A stretch of DNA of 64,000 nt from Siderastrea siderea (lineage: Eukaryota > Cnidaria > Anthozoa > Scleractinia > Rhizangiidae): positions 3,135,911 to 3,199,910 of the forward strand of contig OZ034970.1 of assembly GCA_964030785.1 (NCBI GenBank), in the 5' to 3' direction. The position numbers and the translations under genes are program-made. Of this stretch, positions 47,155-58,791 are shown one piece after another. Each line of letters begins with the position of its first letter. Position 1 is the stretch's first letter. The notes under the pieces were generated by a model. It saw only the letters and a program-made list of their open reading frames with translations, was not told the DNA's origin and made no database searches.

Positions 47155-47610
47155 GTTCAAAGTTTATTTTCTAAAAGTTGAGATATGTCTGGGTTGCAAC
47201 GCAGCTGCGACTGCGAAATCTGCGAAAATTTGGAAAATTAGTCAAGTAAGTAAGAAGCAGAAGGTTAGGTGCCGGCCCAATGACAACTGCAAACTTTACG
47301 AAAAAATGCAAACATAAGTAAAAAGCAGTCAAAGAGGAGGTTAGAAGAGTGCCAACAAGAACTGTGAAAATTTGGAAAATTCATCAAGTCGATGAAAAGC
47401 AGTGCAAGCGGAGGTTAGGAGGGCCCCAACGAGAAATGCGGATTTTACGAAAACTGCCAAATCTGCGAAATTTGGAGTCGAAGAGGAGGCAAGGAGGGCC
47501 CCAACGAGAACAGCAAATTTTACAGAAATCTGATTGAGAAATCTGTGAAAACTTCGAAAAATCGTAAATTTAGTATTTGCGTTCAAACCTGAACATAAGT
47601 GCAAAAGTTA
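47155..47610. repeat. degenerate tandem repeat upstream of copy C
   Basis: Same family and same relative position as 32940-33330: GGAGGGCCCCAACGAGAA, GTCGATGAAAAGCAGTGCAA, CTGCGAAAATTTGG. Short open frames on both strands are by-products. Confidence 0.65.
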
Positions 47611-48111
47611 CTCCTTGAAATGGCCGAATTGACCAAACCCATTGAGCCCACACTTGTTGATAAGCCGATGGTGCCTTCCCACATCATGATCATCCCTTCC
47701 AAGAATACCTCACTTGTATCCAATCTCTTCTTGCTCCAAAACCAGAGAAGTACCTGCACCCTTCGGTGAATGGCTGCTAGTCATGGGGTGTGATGGGGGA
47801 TGTTTGAAAATGACGAAACAATGTATTTCCAGCTCCAGCTCAGTCTATCATAACACACTTCCAAGAAGAAACAACTTACCCACCCCACTACCGCAAGCCA
47901 AGGTGATGACCACTGCCCCAACCATTTCGAATGCCGAGGTGGATCTTTCATTGCATAGAAACACCCATTACGTTGTTACACAACCTGGTTCCTTCTGTTT
48001 TTAGTTTTACTTGCTATATGCTAAATGGCAATTTATTGTGTATTTATTATGTATTTTAAATGACAAGTTATCGTTTGTCATATCTAGATTCATTCCATCT
48101 TGGCTCAAAAC

Positions 48112-50725
48112 ATGACCGCTAGAGTTATCCAATCGTGCCTGTTCCAAACCGTTGATGAACACCCTGAACCAATCAGCGCTCAGATAAAAGGCAACACTCC
48201 CGCTTGGCTGACTGGGAACCTAATAAGGAATGGGCCTGGAAGGTTTGAATGTGGTGACACCTCCTTCAATCACTGGTTTGATGGCCAAAGCCTTTTGCAC
48301 CGCTCCACATACAAGACGGTCAAGTGACCTACAGTAACTAGTTTGTGAGAAGCCAGAGTTATGCCGATTCCTTGAAGCACGGAAAGTCATCTCATCTGAA
48401 ATTTGGCTCATTTATTCCTCCGGACCCGTGTCAGAACATCTTTGCTCGGTTTTTCTCACGCTTTTGGCGGAAAGAACTTCCCCTTGATAACACACTTGTA
48501 AATGTGTTTCCAATGAAAGATAAGATGCACGCAGCGTCCGAAACCCACTTCATATTTGAGATACACCCCAAGACATTGATAACTTAAAAGAGGGTGGGCT
48601 TCAAAAAAGAGTATCCAGGTGACCTTGGTAAACAGGACTGACAGACATTCAAAATCCCCCCTGGTGGTAGAGGCTTTGGTGGCAGTGTGTAAAGGTCTCC
48701 CTTACCCCAAAAAAGACGCCAGAAATAAATTTTGCGGGCAATCCGCATGCCTTCAGTTTGCGTTTTACCCCTATATGGGAAGAAGTACACTAAACGTCAT
48801 TTTTATCTCGTGGTTGCTACTGTGAGATTTTGTGGTGGAGTTGGGCAGATTTCTGTGGATATTTCCGTGAGCTCTCGTGTAAATTCGTTGACGTTCCAGA
48901 GATCTTGGGTATTCCCAAAAAATGATCATCGCTGTATCATCGGGCTATGTCTCTCATATATTTTGTCTTAATAATATTGGTATTTTTAGGTTCTGATGTA
49001 TAAGTTAAACAGACTCTCCGTGGGTACCTGTCGGTTGTAGTAATAACTCGCGTTGGTCGTGTTGTTTGTCAATGATTTCGTACATGTTGTGCACTGCGGT
49101 GCACTGTTAGAATAGGTTGGTTTTGCTGGTGTGTGTGTATTGTTGTTGTTGTTGGCACTTTGCGTCCTGTGCAAAGTTACTTGTTGTTGTTGGCGGAATT
49201 TGTTTATTGTAGTGTTCACACTGTACTGCAGTGTGAATCAAGGACTCAGTAATCAAAGGACTCGGATAATTATTCTTTCAGATATCACAAAACAAAACAA
49301 AAAACTCATCCAATAGTTTTCATTATTTCTGCCCAGGTAACGCCACAATCAATGGCGCAACACCTCACCCCCACCAGACCCCAGACGGTTCAGTGTTCAA
49401 CATCTCGTGACGTATGGCCGTACCCCCACTTACAATCTCATCCAAATACCACCCTCCTCGGGGAAGGCGGGCGAGGCTCCTCTAGACAGGGGTAAAGTGC
49501 TTTGCTCTATCGCACCCACAAGTGGTGTTGGGTATTTCCACAGTTTTTGCCTCACCGAAAACTATATCGTCGTTACTGAAATCCATCTTATGTTGGATGT
49601 GTGGTGCATTCTCAGTCACAGGTTCCGCGGTACAAGTTTTGAACAATGGCTTTACTGGAATGTGAATCAACGCAGTAGATTCCACGTTGTTGACAGAATA
49701 AACGGCAACCGCGTTAGCGTCTTTACAGCGGAACCTTCCTTTGTGTTCCACCACATCAACGTCTTTGAAAAAGACGAAAAGATTTATCTCGACGCCTGTT
49801 GTTACCAAGACAACTCAGGTGTGAAACAGTTCTACCCACACAACTTGCGTACTCCTGGGTGACAAGGCAAGAAGAAGTTTGATCTCGCGGATGTGCGTCG
49901 TTATGAGCTTCCTCTGGGAGATCTGGGGGGTGTGGACGTGAAGAAACCTCTCAGCAAGGGAGGGGATGGACTGGATTACACTTCGCTGTACGTGGGAATG
50001 GAGTTACCGAGAATCAACTACGAAGAGCACAATGGCAAACCGTACAGGTGTGTGATTTTTATTTTATTTTTTCCGCCCCTCTGTGGTTCAGATTGGTTGC
50101 CCATCTAGGCCGCTCGTACATGTAAATTTTTGAAATTGGCTTTTCAAAAGCAATTAAAATTTTATTTGCCAATTCAAGCTTTTTTGGTGGAGATGTGGAA
50201 ATGTGCCCCTCGTTCTTTTCTTTTTAAGAGTTCTTAAAGCTGCAACCCCCACCCTCACCCCAGAATCGGATGAGAGTCGACCGCACGGCATTTTGTTAGG
50301 TTTCCCTACCAATATGTCGGCACCCATTTTTCCTTCTGGGTTCAAAAAACGTATGCTCGCCCCGGTGGTTTTTCCTGCTTTGTTTGTAAAGTAAAACACA
50401 CATAAATCTTTGTTTTTTTACCTTGTCAGGTTGTGTATGGCGTGGGAGGAGACGAGCATGTTGCGTTTGTAAGATTAATGAAGCTGAATGTGGGAACTAA
50501 GGAGTTTGTCACATGGGAGGAGTCCAGCGGGTTTACTTCAGAGCCTGTGTTGTAAAAGCACCCGATGGAAAAGCAGAGGATGACGGGGTCGTGCTGTCAT
50601 GCGTAATCAATCCCAGTGACCAGACCACCTCTCTGTTGGTACTGGACGCGAAAAAGTTCAAGGAGCTGGGGCGGGCAGTGGTTGAAGGAGTTGTTCCAGT
50701 GGACTTCCATGGCTTATTTCAGTAG
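48112..50725 (+). pseudogene. carotenoid cleavage oxygenase copy C, inactivated
   Basis: Exon remnants are 48112-48618, 49337-50047 and 50430-50725, in the same order and with the same splice sites as A and B. They are short by 1, 1 and 2 nt. Compared with copy B there are one-base deletions at about 48304 (exon 1), 49409 (exon 2), 50431 and 50551 (exon 3), plus stop codons TAA at 48585-48587 and TGA at 49860-49862. Residues of the metal site are still recognisable in the separate frames, so decay is recent. Intron 2 has shrunk to 382 bp. Exon 3 is the most diverged part near 50449-50480. Four independent frameshifts and two nonsense changes, with intact sister genes nearby, argue against sequencing error. 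Confidence 0.88.
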
Positions 50726-50854
50726 GAAGCGAATAAAGCTGCTTAGGTCATTTTCAGAGGGCTTCGCTTGAGGCAGGGGTGGTGGGGGTGGGGGACGGAT
50801 TAACTGTAACAGTGTCCCCCCCCCCCCCCACCCACCCAAAATAGCGACTCATGA

Positions 50855-51068
50855 TCGGACTACGAGTACGAGAAAAACTTCGACTACGACTTTTGAATTC
50901 CTTGTCACGGCCTTTCGGTTGTGATCTGTCCTGTGAATATCATTCATTTACCATTCTCCTCTGCTGGTCAGCAACAGGGAGGAATGAGGGCGTCGAGAAC
51001 GTAACGGTTTTGAACTGCGAAAGTCGTACTCGCACTCAATCTCATACAATGCTGTACTTGTAGTCCGA
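50855..51068. mobile_element. small foldback with TCGGACTACGAGTAC ends
   Basis: 214 bp. The 15-bp ends are inverted with one mismatch (TCGGACTACGAGTAC and GTACTTGTAGTCCGA). Inner arms share CGACTACGACTTT and AAAGTCGTACTCG. Not present after copies A or B. Confidence 0.7.
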
Positions 51069-52075
51069 ACTGAAGGTCACTAATGTCAAAGTACCGACAT
51101 TTTTATCAATTATATCTGATTGTATCTTATTAAGTGTAATGTCGAGAGTAATAGCATTTTTTTACATGTGCATGGCAATCAGTAATTCCACTTCTGGAGT
51201 TTTAGCTTAATTTTTCTTGTTTTATTTAGTATCTAGGATCCATGCATCAGGAGGTAGCCTTTTATTATAATTTCTTACAGGCTTAATAACACTTAACTGA
51301 TAACATACATGTATCGCGCTCAAAGTTTAAAGTTTTTTTCTATTTGCCATTTCCAAGTTCTAATTTTTTCATTCCCAGTCTCATTCCCAGTAGCAGTTTT
51401 CTATTGGCAAAATCCCAGGCAGTCTCAGTGCCTCAAATCTCATTTCCCAGGGGAAAAATAGGCGAATTTCAGCTCCCATTTTACCCCTTCAGGACTCTCC
51501 ATCATGGTCCTCTTTTCACGATGGTATGGTTGTACTACTGAACAAGCGGATTCCTCCAATTGGTTGTTTTCTGTTGCGAATTAGGTCTGTTGTTATTTTA
51601 ACTTTTCTGGGATTACAACGTTTAACGCAGAAAGGAAATACGGAACGAATTCTGGTGGTAATGTATCAAAATGACGCCATCGTGAGGATGGCCTAGATTG
51701 GTCTCACTTAACCTGTGAAACAGTATCTAACAATTGGTGTCCAATAGCCAAAAGAAAACAAAAAATTCCAAAACAGTGGAATTAGTTAGTGCCTAAATGT
51801 CTAGCATCTATTTCACAGGTTAAGTGAAATCATTATATTAAATATTTTAGCAGTTTCTCCAGAAAGTATTGATGCCATACTTTATTCAAAAGTGCACTCA
51901 TAGGTACTCACATGTACATAATGTATGCGCAAATACAACCAGTTCACGTTAGCCAGGTTATATTAATACTGTGGTTCTTTTTTTACAGGTCACATTCCAC
52001 AGGTACAGGTCACTGTGCTACCGATGTATAAGCAAGCTAAACAGTGTTCCCTAACCCTCAATCAGGAGAAAACAC

Positions 52076-52150
52076 AACCTCGTTCCCAAGGTCTTTTATC
52101 TCCCTTGCTCCCTCTGGGATGGGGAGAAAAAAGACCCTCGGAGCGAGGTT
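52076..52150. mobile_element. 75-bp MITE with AACCTCGTTCCCAAG ends
   Basis: A hairpin-forming element: AACCTCGTTCCCAAGGTCTTT on the left, and the diverged inverse AAGACCCTCGGAGCGAGGTT on the right. It interrupts text that is continuous downstream of copies A and B (AATCAGG directly followed by CTAAAA), so it is an insertion specific to C. Confidence 0.75.
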
Positions 52151-52519
52151 GGCTAAAATATCATCTGGTAGGCCAGTATACACCGTCCCGTTTCTCCTCT
52201 CGTTTTTCCGTTTCTCTTTCGGCAACACATTGACCTGTCCTTGTGAACTGTGGAATGTGATCATCAGTGTAGACCCGGCCGTTACAATAAGAATAGTTAA
52301 AAGACAGGAAGCAGAATAAAAGATGCTTTATCCATTAATACCTTTGAGATCCTTCTTTGGTTCACTAGTTGACAAGTGCTTCAAAATGGCGATCTAATTC
52401 TGTGCGATTCAGAAAAGTGTCAAAGATGAAGGGTTCTTTGCTGGAAAACCCTTTTAATTCAGTCATTACCAGGTATAGTACGAACTCAAATTTAAATGGC
52501 CTGCTTTCCAGTTAGTTTG

Positions 52520-52605
52520 ATCAGCTCAATTGGGTAGAGTGTTAACTCCGGTCACCGTAAACTTGAAGGTCCCGCAGGCTTCGAATCCCGGTCAAGCCTG
52601 AATTT
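52520..52605 (+). repeat. tRNA-like / SINE-type sequence
   Basis: Contains an A-box-like GATCAGCTCAATTGGGTAGAG and a B-box-like GGCTTCGAATCCCGG at tRNA spacing. I could not fold a complete acceptor stem or a plausible anticodon arm, so a tRNA-derived repeat is more likely than a working tRNA gene. Confidence 0.45.
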
Positions 52606-52703
52606 TTCCAGGTTTGTTTTTTCAACTGCTTAAGTTGACTGCGAGGATCACATTCATCATTTTAAAAATAAACTTTATCAGGTCTTACACTGAGGTAAAC
52701 CCT

Positions 52704-55700
52704 TTAGCGAGAGGATATTGGGACAAGGTCAAAATCATTGTCAGGTCTGTGTCGGGTACCAACCGGCGACAGCATTTCCGATTTTACAACAAATGCTTCC
52801 TCGTTCACTTCAGGAAACATTGTGTTCGATCTTCTTGCAGAATTCATCGTGTACTCATCTCTTTCTCCACATGATTCAGTGGACAAATGAGGAGTGTGAT
52901 CTCCTGAAACTTTGGCTAAAATGATGATGGCGACTTTAGGCAGCAGCAGGCCCACAAGAGTGACACAGCCGACCGCAATGAACAGCGAACAGAAAATGAA
53001 CACCCTCCATGCAGACGTTTCAGTGTTAAAGTACGTTGGCAAAAATATGATCCAGATTGAACATGTGACGTACATTGTGATGCCAATATGCTTTGCTTCG
53101 TTGAAATTTCTAGGGAAACTACGCGTTTTGAAGGCAAAGACAGTGCAGAGGAACATAAGAAGAAGATTGAAACACATGTTTACAGCAACGCTAACTGCGC
53201 TAACGGAACATACGAGGACTGCTTGGTCTAAAGAAGGGTACTGTATGATGGCTTTTGGTGCATCTGAGAGAGTCCATACGGTGGTTATCATAAGCTGTAC
53301 TCCCACGAGCCCCATGGAAATAAGGACCTGTGACATTGGCCTTATAAGGGACGGTCTTGCTGCTGAGTGTCGCGCATGCGTAAAAATGCGGTAAATACGA
53401 TTTGTTTTGATTAGCAACGGCGCGTAGCACAGTGTAAAGCACGTGTTACCGAAGTATCGCTGAAGAGTGCATACTAAATCAGTCGGCTTAGCTAGACAGA
53501 TGAAGGACGAAACAAAACACAAGATGATTCCAATGAATATGAGAAGAGAAAGCTCCCTCCCAGCTGCTTTTATTACACTGTGATTTTGGTTTTTAACGTA
53601 GAAAACTAGCGTTCCCATAGCAACCATGATCCAGACGCTCCCAATTACAGCGAGCGACGTCGAAATTGAATCACTCCATTTAGGAAAAGAAGGATCAAGC
53701 CTTAGACATCGCGCCAAGCTTGCATCAGGCATGTAACCAAGACTGCACGCAAGACAAGTGTTGTTTCCAATCACTTCATTGGTTTCACAGCGTTTACAAT
53801 CCCAGCAACACAGTGAATTGATTGTTTGGTGCTTTCTTATCTGATTAGAGCCACATGCTTCACTACAGTACGATTGTGGTGCTTTGCCCCGAGAGTTTCC
53901 CCAGGACACCAAAGACTCGTCAATTTTTAATTCACTTAGTTTTCCTTCCGTTGAATTTTTAAGTGACTTCCAAGACCCTACGACAATGTATTTCCACTCG
54001 CCTTGTTTTCCTTGCTGGAAATTAAGGATGCTATAAGCACCATCCATTTCTTGGTTCTCGTTAAATTTTACACTTGAGTTAAAAGCTGCGTCAGGAAAGG
54101 TTACGTTCTTCAAGTAACCGATAAAATCTTTGCTTTCAAGTTTGTTTTTCATACGATCACAAATTCCAACCTGTCCTGGGCAAAGATCTTTCTGCATGTT
54201 ACTGAGTGCGTGTGCCATAGCGTAAACAGCGTTCACCACGACACGAACGGGCGCAAGCTCCATATCACGTGGTAGCGACGCACTACTATTGCAACCTTGG
54301 CTTGAAGTTGAGCTAGATATATTGCTCGGAATTTTGCACTTTAGAACAGATTGCAAGACCTCGCCAAACCATGGATCACGTGACTCATTTCCGGGCGTCA
54401 AAGGTGGCATCGTTCTATCCAGATTTGTCAAAAAATCCAAGAATCCATCCACGATGCCTTCGTGGTGACCCACTGTTAAAGATCCATTGGCAACCTCCTC
54501 TTTGCCTTCTGTGACGTCAACGCGATTGCTCCATCCACTACTTCCAAGCCACGTTAGATCTTTCACACCAGACTCCTTAGCTGCGCGGAGCAAACCAGCC
54601 GAGTCGGTCTGGGTAGTGAACAACACAATGACATGTGCGTTGCCTATCTTGTGATTTCTCACGGTTTCGAGAACGGTCTTGTAAGTGTATTCGTTTGGAA
54701 GGCTTGGGAGACTGGCAGCTTGTGCGACGCATATACCAGCTTCTCGGGCGACTTCATTAAAAAGCTCAATGCCTTTTTGACCATAGTGTCCGTACGAGTT
54801 TATTGTGTAAATGTAATTCCAGCCGTAATGTCGGATTACATCCACAAGAGCCTGAGCTTGAAATGAATCTGGCGGCACAGTCCTGAAAAAGTTTCCATAT
54901 AACTCTTTGTTACTAAGCTCGGCACTCGAGGAACCGTAACTAATCTGTGGAATTTCGAAAACTCGAAGCAGATTTGCTACTGCAATGGACACATCGCTTG
55001 TAAACGGACCAATGACTCCTGGGAGAGGCTTTGTGTGCTCTAGCAGTGTGTGTTTGATAATATCTTTCGCGCGATCGGCTCCGATCGTCTGGCTTCGGCA
55101 GGTGTCGTAAATCTTCGCCCCGAGAGTAATGTTCGGAAGAAATTCGGTGCTGTTATTGATTTGTTGCAAGGCAAACAACATGGCTGCCATGTATTGAAAA
55201 CCTGGTTGTGGGTCTATTTCACCGCATGCATTCTCGGTAAATTTGTTTTTCTTGTGAACAGGAAATAGACCGCCTAGAATAATGTCTCCATCCATTTGAA
55301 GTTGTTGAATTCCAGGAACGCCTAAGATGAAAAATAACAGTGGCATTCAGTTGCTTGCTAATGTTGCCGTACTGAAGCCTATTATTGTTTTTTATTTCCA
55401 CCGAATTTCTAGTTTTCTCATTGGTCCACCGGACACATGTTATCATCACAAGGCGAATAACACTTCTCTTTGCTTTAAAAGAAATTTGTGTGCCATGTCA
55501 TTAAACAGCCCTAGGCCTGAACCAGCTAATATAAACACAAAACGCAACCTGAGGTCAAAAAGGAATGCACAACTGGTAATTAACTACGACCACGCAGCCC
55601 TTAAGCAATGAGAGAAAGAAAAACAAATTCGTTTTAGTCTCAAGAAAGATATCAAATTAATCCTCAAGTCACAAAGAAAGAAAAACAGCCCTGTTGTGTA

Positions 55701-56867
55701 ATAATTGCATTTGCATTGTTCTAAGAACTGAGGCTGTAACCAAAATTAGAAAAAAAAATGGTTGACAGAAGTTGATTCAGTTCTTGGGGTGAGTTACGTT
55801 TAAAGGTTTTTGTGTTTTGTTTTCTTTAACTGTTTTTCTGTACATATATTGTGAATATTAATAATATTGGCACCCGTGAGATATTGCACAAATGTGATTC
55901 TCTTCACAGGATAAAAGAATTGAGCTTGACGGAATAAGTTTGATGTCTGAATCAACTGCCGAATCTCAATATATTAGGTTCGGCACACAAATTAAGGTTC
56001 AACATTTCAGTAAACCAGACTCAAGGGCCTTTCAAACAAGTTTTCTTAGAGTGATCCAAACCCTTTTGACACGAGGCTTTAACAGCTGCCTCAAACAGCA
56101 TAACCTCTGAAAAGACATGCGACTCGGAAGTCAAAAGCAATCATACGCACATAGGCTTAATTTAGAAGAGTAATTTGGCGTTGTTTATTTTTTACTTGGA
56201 TCTGCCAAAAGTTGCATGATAGTAGGCGAATAATAAATTTATTAAACTGAAAACAGCTCGTGAAAACATCTCGACCAGGATGATTGAAATAAAGGGAACT
56301 GAACTACATGAATAAAAAATTGTTCGCTAACATTTTTCCGCATTTCCACCAAATCTACCAAGGAAATATGAGTAAAAGTAGTTATTGGGAATTCCCAGCT
56401 TTAAAATCCACTTTACGTGCTTTATAAAGAGATGTAGCACATCATAGTTATATCCCTCATAAGTGACCGCCTTCCCACTCGATCAGGATTGACAAACTGA
56501 GCGTTCGCTTGCCGGGGATGGTATCGCTTGTTGAGGATGGTTGTATACTAGAGATTTGAAACTGAAATACCATTTTTAACTGCCAACTGATCATAAAAGG
56601 GTTCTTTGAAGAAGAATGCTTGCATTTTGAGCTCGCCGCTTATGAGAGATTATAGATAAATAATGTCTGAGTAAAATCTCGTTCAAACATACAGGGTTTG
56701 TGACAATGGTCACGTAAAAAGGGAGACAGCCATTTGCTGCAACAGTTTACGAGACAGTTTTGTCTATCAGTAAAAATCTTACCTTCTGCCCTGTTAAACA
56801 GATGCATGTGGCAAAAAAGGACGATATAACCAAGTATTTCGATCCATTTATCCATGTTAAATTCCAT
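52704..56867 (-). CDS. class C G-protein-coupled receptor, metabotropic-glutamate-like (2 coding exons)
   Basis: Exon 1 is 56867-56783 and exon 2 is 55321-52704 (- strand): 85 + 2618 nt, 900 residues. The long open frame could start at an ATG at 55346, immediately after an in-frame stop. However, a strong acceptor (TTTTTCATCTTAG) lies just inside it, and exon 1 ends in a GTAAGA donor with matching phase, supplying a signal peptide (residues about 9-26). Domains: Venus-flytrap ligand-binding region about 30-510, nine-cysteine linker about 512-570, seven membrane helices about 579-832, then a Ser-rich cytoplasmic tail of about 68 residues. Family marks: CGEI near the start of the binding region, KTNRIYRIF after helix 3, NFNEAKHI before helix 6, LPKVAIIIL at the end of helix 7. 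Pocket positions differ from glutamate receptors: the usual GIQR is GFQY and the usual SDGW is SSGW. The ligand is therefore unknown and may not be glutamate. Confidence 0.9.
55322..56782 (-). other. intron of the class C GPCR gene
   Basis: 1461 bp between donor and acceptor, with no mobile element boundary seen. It contains only short open frames. Confidence 0.65.
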
Positions 56868-58791
56868 CTCCTCGTCTTGCTACAAAACAAAAACGGTTAG
56901 CAGAGATGTTAGAGGCCATTGATATTCAAAGCCAACGTGAATGATAAATTTGAAAAGCGACAACCTTTTCATTTACTTAGATTGTTTGGATTCAGAATAA
57001 ATGAAGGCATTAGGCTTAAAAATGTCATCTTACCCTTTCTCTCCCTTTTTTAACGTGATCGCCTAGCTAAAATATTGTGTTTTATATGTATACCTTTCCG
57101 TGAAAACAAAGTTAATCGAGACATGTGTCATTAAAAGCTTCTTCCGATTAAAACAGATATTGAATTTCTTGTGGGAGTCAAAGATTTGACATTTCAATAT
57201 AATTTCCCATTTGATGACATTTTTTGCCACCTGCCACATATTTACTGCATTAGGCAGGGTGCTACTTTTGACAACAAATCAGGCGTTAAAACAAATCTTT
57301 ATTAGAGTTTCATAAAAGCATTATACGAACAATATTAATAAAATCGTTTTCGTTATCTTAGTTTCTCTCTTCTTTTTCGCATGGAGAGCGGAATGAATTT
57401 CAACTGGAGGGAGGAAGATTGAAACCAAAGCCGTGTTTTGAACAGAGAAAGCTAAAAGCTGTGAACAGTTGGCTTACACAGAAACCTTTAAAGATAATTT
57501 TTGTAACCTGCGTAGCAAGCGTTTCCGTAGGTTTTTCTCACTCACGTTTTTCCGCCCGTAGCGGTGCGAAAATTGGGGCGAGCGCAACACTGATCAAAAC
57601 GCGAAAAGTGCTTCAAACCTGCGGAAAGCCCTACGGAAACGTTTGCTACGCAGAATAGAATTTTTGCTAAAGTAGTGTTTAACACTCTCTCTGCACACAC
57701 GCCCACACATCTTCCCACACACACACTAGCCGCCGAAGAGAGGAAGATTCACGGCCATAACGAAACAATATATTTTTAACGGAAATTCAGTTAACAATTC
57801 ATTGAAAAACAATTTTTAATTCCCTGTAAAAGCGTTTTTCTGCTTCGAAAACATATGTTTTCTTGTTTCGCTACTCAAGTAGCAAATTAGAAAACCGATT
57901 AATCGGTGTTTTCGTAGCAATATTTTTTCGTTAATTTGACCAGACCTCATATCCGTTTTAGTGATCAGCATCTAGCATTATTTATGCAAAGCTCCTTCTC
58001 AGTAGTTTGTGTCAAGAGAATTCGTCAAGAGAATTCTTGAGAATTCTTTTCATCTCCGTCGTTCACTAGATTTTTATATCAACCTAGGAACGGCAAATTC
58101 GAAGAACAGAATGTGATCACTGTATGTCCGTTGTCTAAGGCATGGGTTACAATGTTACTCATAATGAGTTTTTGGCCTGTAATCTCGCATAGTGCACACA
58201 TATCAACATTTATTATAAAATATTCCGCCTGGAAAAGAGAAAAGTTTTAAGCTTCTCGTTAGGACACCGGACGCAAATTTCGGTTCCACACCAAATGTTG
58301 TACTGTTCTCAAATGAGTTGTATTAAAAGGCGGACAAGAGCCGTCAGTAACCCAGAGGGGGAGAAACATTTTAATAAGTTAAACTGAGTAATAAATGTTT
58401 CCTTAACAATGTTTTCTCGTTTTTAGGGTTCTTAATCTTTCCATATTCAATTTGGCTTTTTCAGGACAAGTTTCCCTAAACCATCTACGCGACTGACTGA
58501 TTAAACATACAGGTCTAGCACAGAACAAAAAATTTGAACAAAGAATAACATGATTTTAATATTTTTTATGTATTCATTAGTCAGTTAAAAACACCCTAAT
58601 CATTGCCTTCAGAAAGGCTTATTTAATAACCAGCAAAAATTAATTAAAGCCTGAAGCTTCCTGAAACCATAATAAAAGCACAGCTCACCACTCAAAGAGA
58701 GGACGGTAAGCCTGTGGTTTGACCAGAGCCCAGTCCTTTCTTCTGAGTGTCCATCTTTGTAACCACGCTTTATCTGGTCTCCAATTCCAAC
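56868..58791. other. divergent spacer between the GPCR and PIGF genes
   Basis: The two genes are transcribed away from each other, so both promoters should lie here. A GC-richer stretch with CATCTTTGTAACC lies just before the PIGF start. No TATA box is obvious. Contains the MITE at 57508. Confidence 0.5.
57508..57653. mobile_element. 146-bp MITE with CTGCGTAGCAAGCGTTTCCG ends
   Basis: 24-bp terminal inverted repeats, nearly perfect (CTGCGTAGCAAGCGTTTCCG at left, its inverse with one change at right). A related end-like sequence, CCTGCGTAGCAAGCACTTCCG, occurs at about 22525. The 79-residue open frame here is a by-product. Confidence 0.75.

Larger units (their letters stand above)
50726..52519. 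other. 3' flank of copy C
   Basis: Starts with the AATAAA shared with B, then a G/C-tract zone (50770-50835). Unit homology with 30000-31200 returns in pieces, for example CACTGTGCTACCGATGTATAA at 52010 and CGATCTAATTCTGTGCGATTC at 52391. The paralogy fades near 52450, which I take as the end of the array. Confidence 0.5.

Noticed and set aside
48112..50725. Copy C as a functional gene with extra introns around the lesions
   Set aside because: Lesions are single-base deletions and stop codons without splice sites near them, and the exon layout otherwise equals A and B.
52520..52605. Functional tRNA gene
   Set aside because: A- and B-box words present but I could not build an acceptor stem or anticodon loop.
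52912..53394. 160-residue + strand open frame
   Set aside because: Antisense shadow of the GPCR membrane domain.
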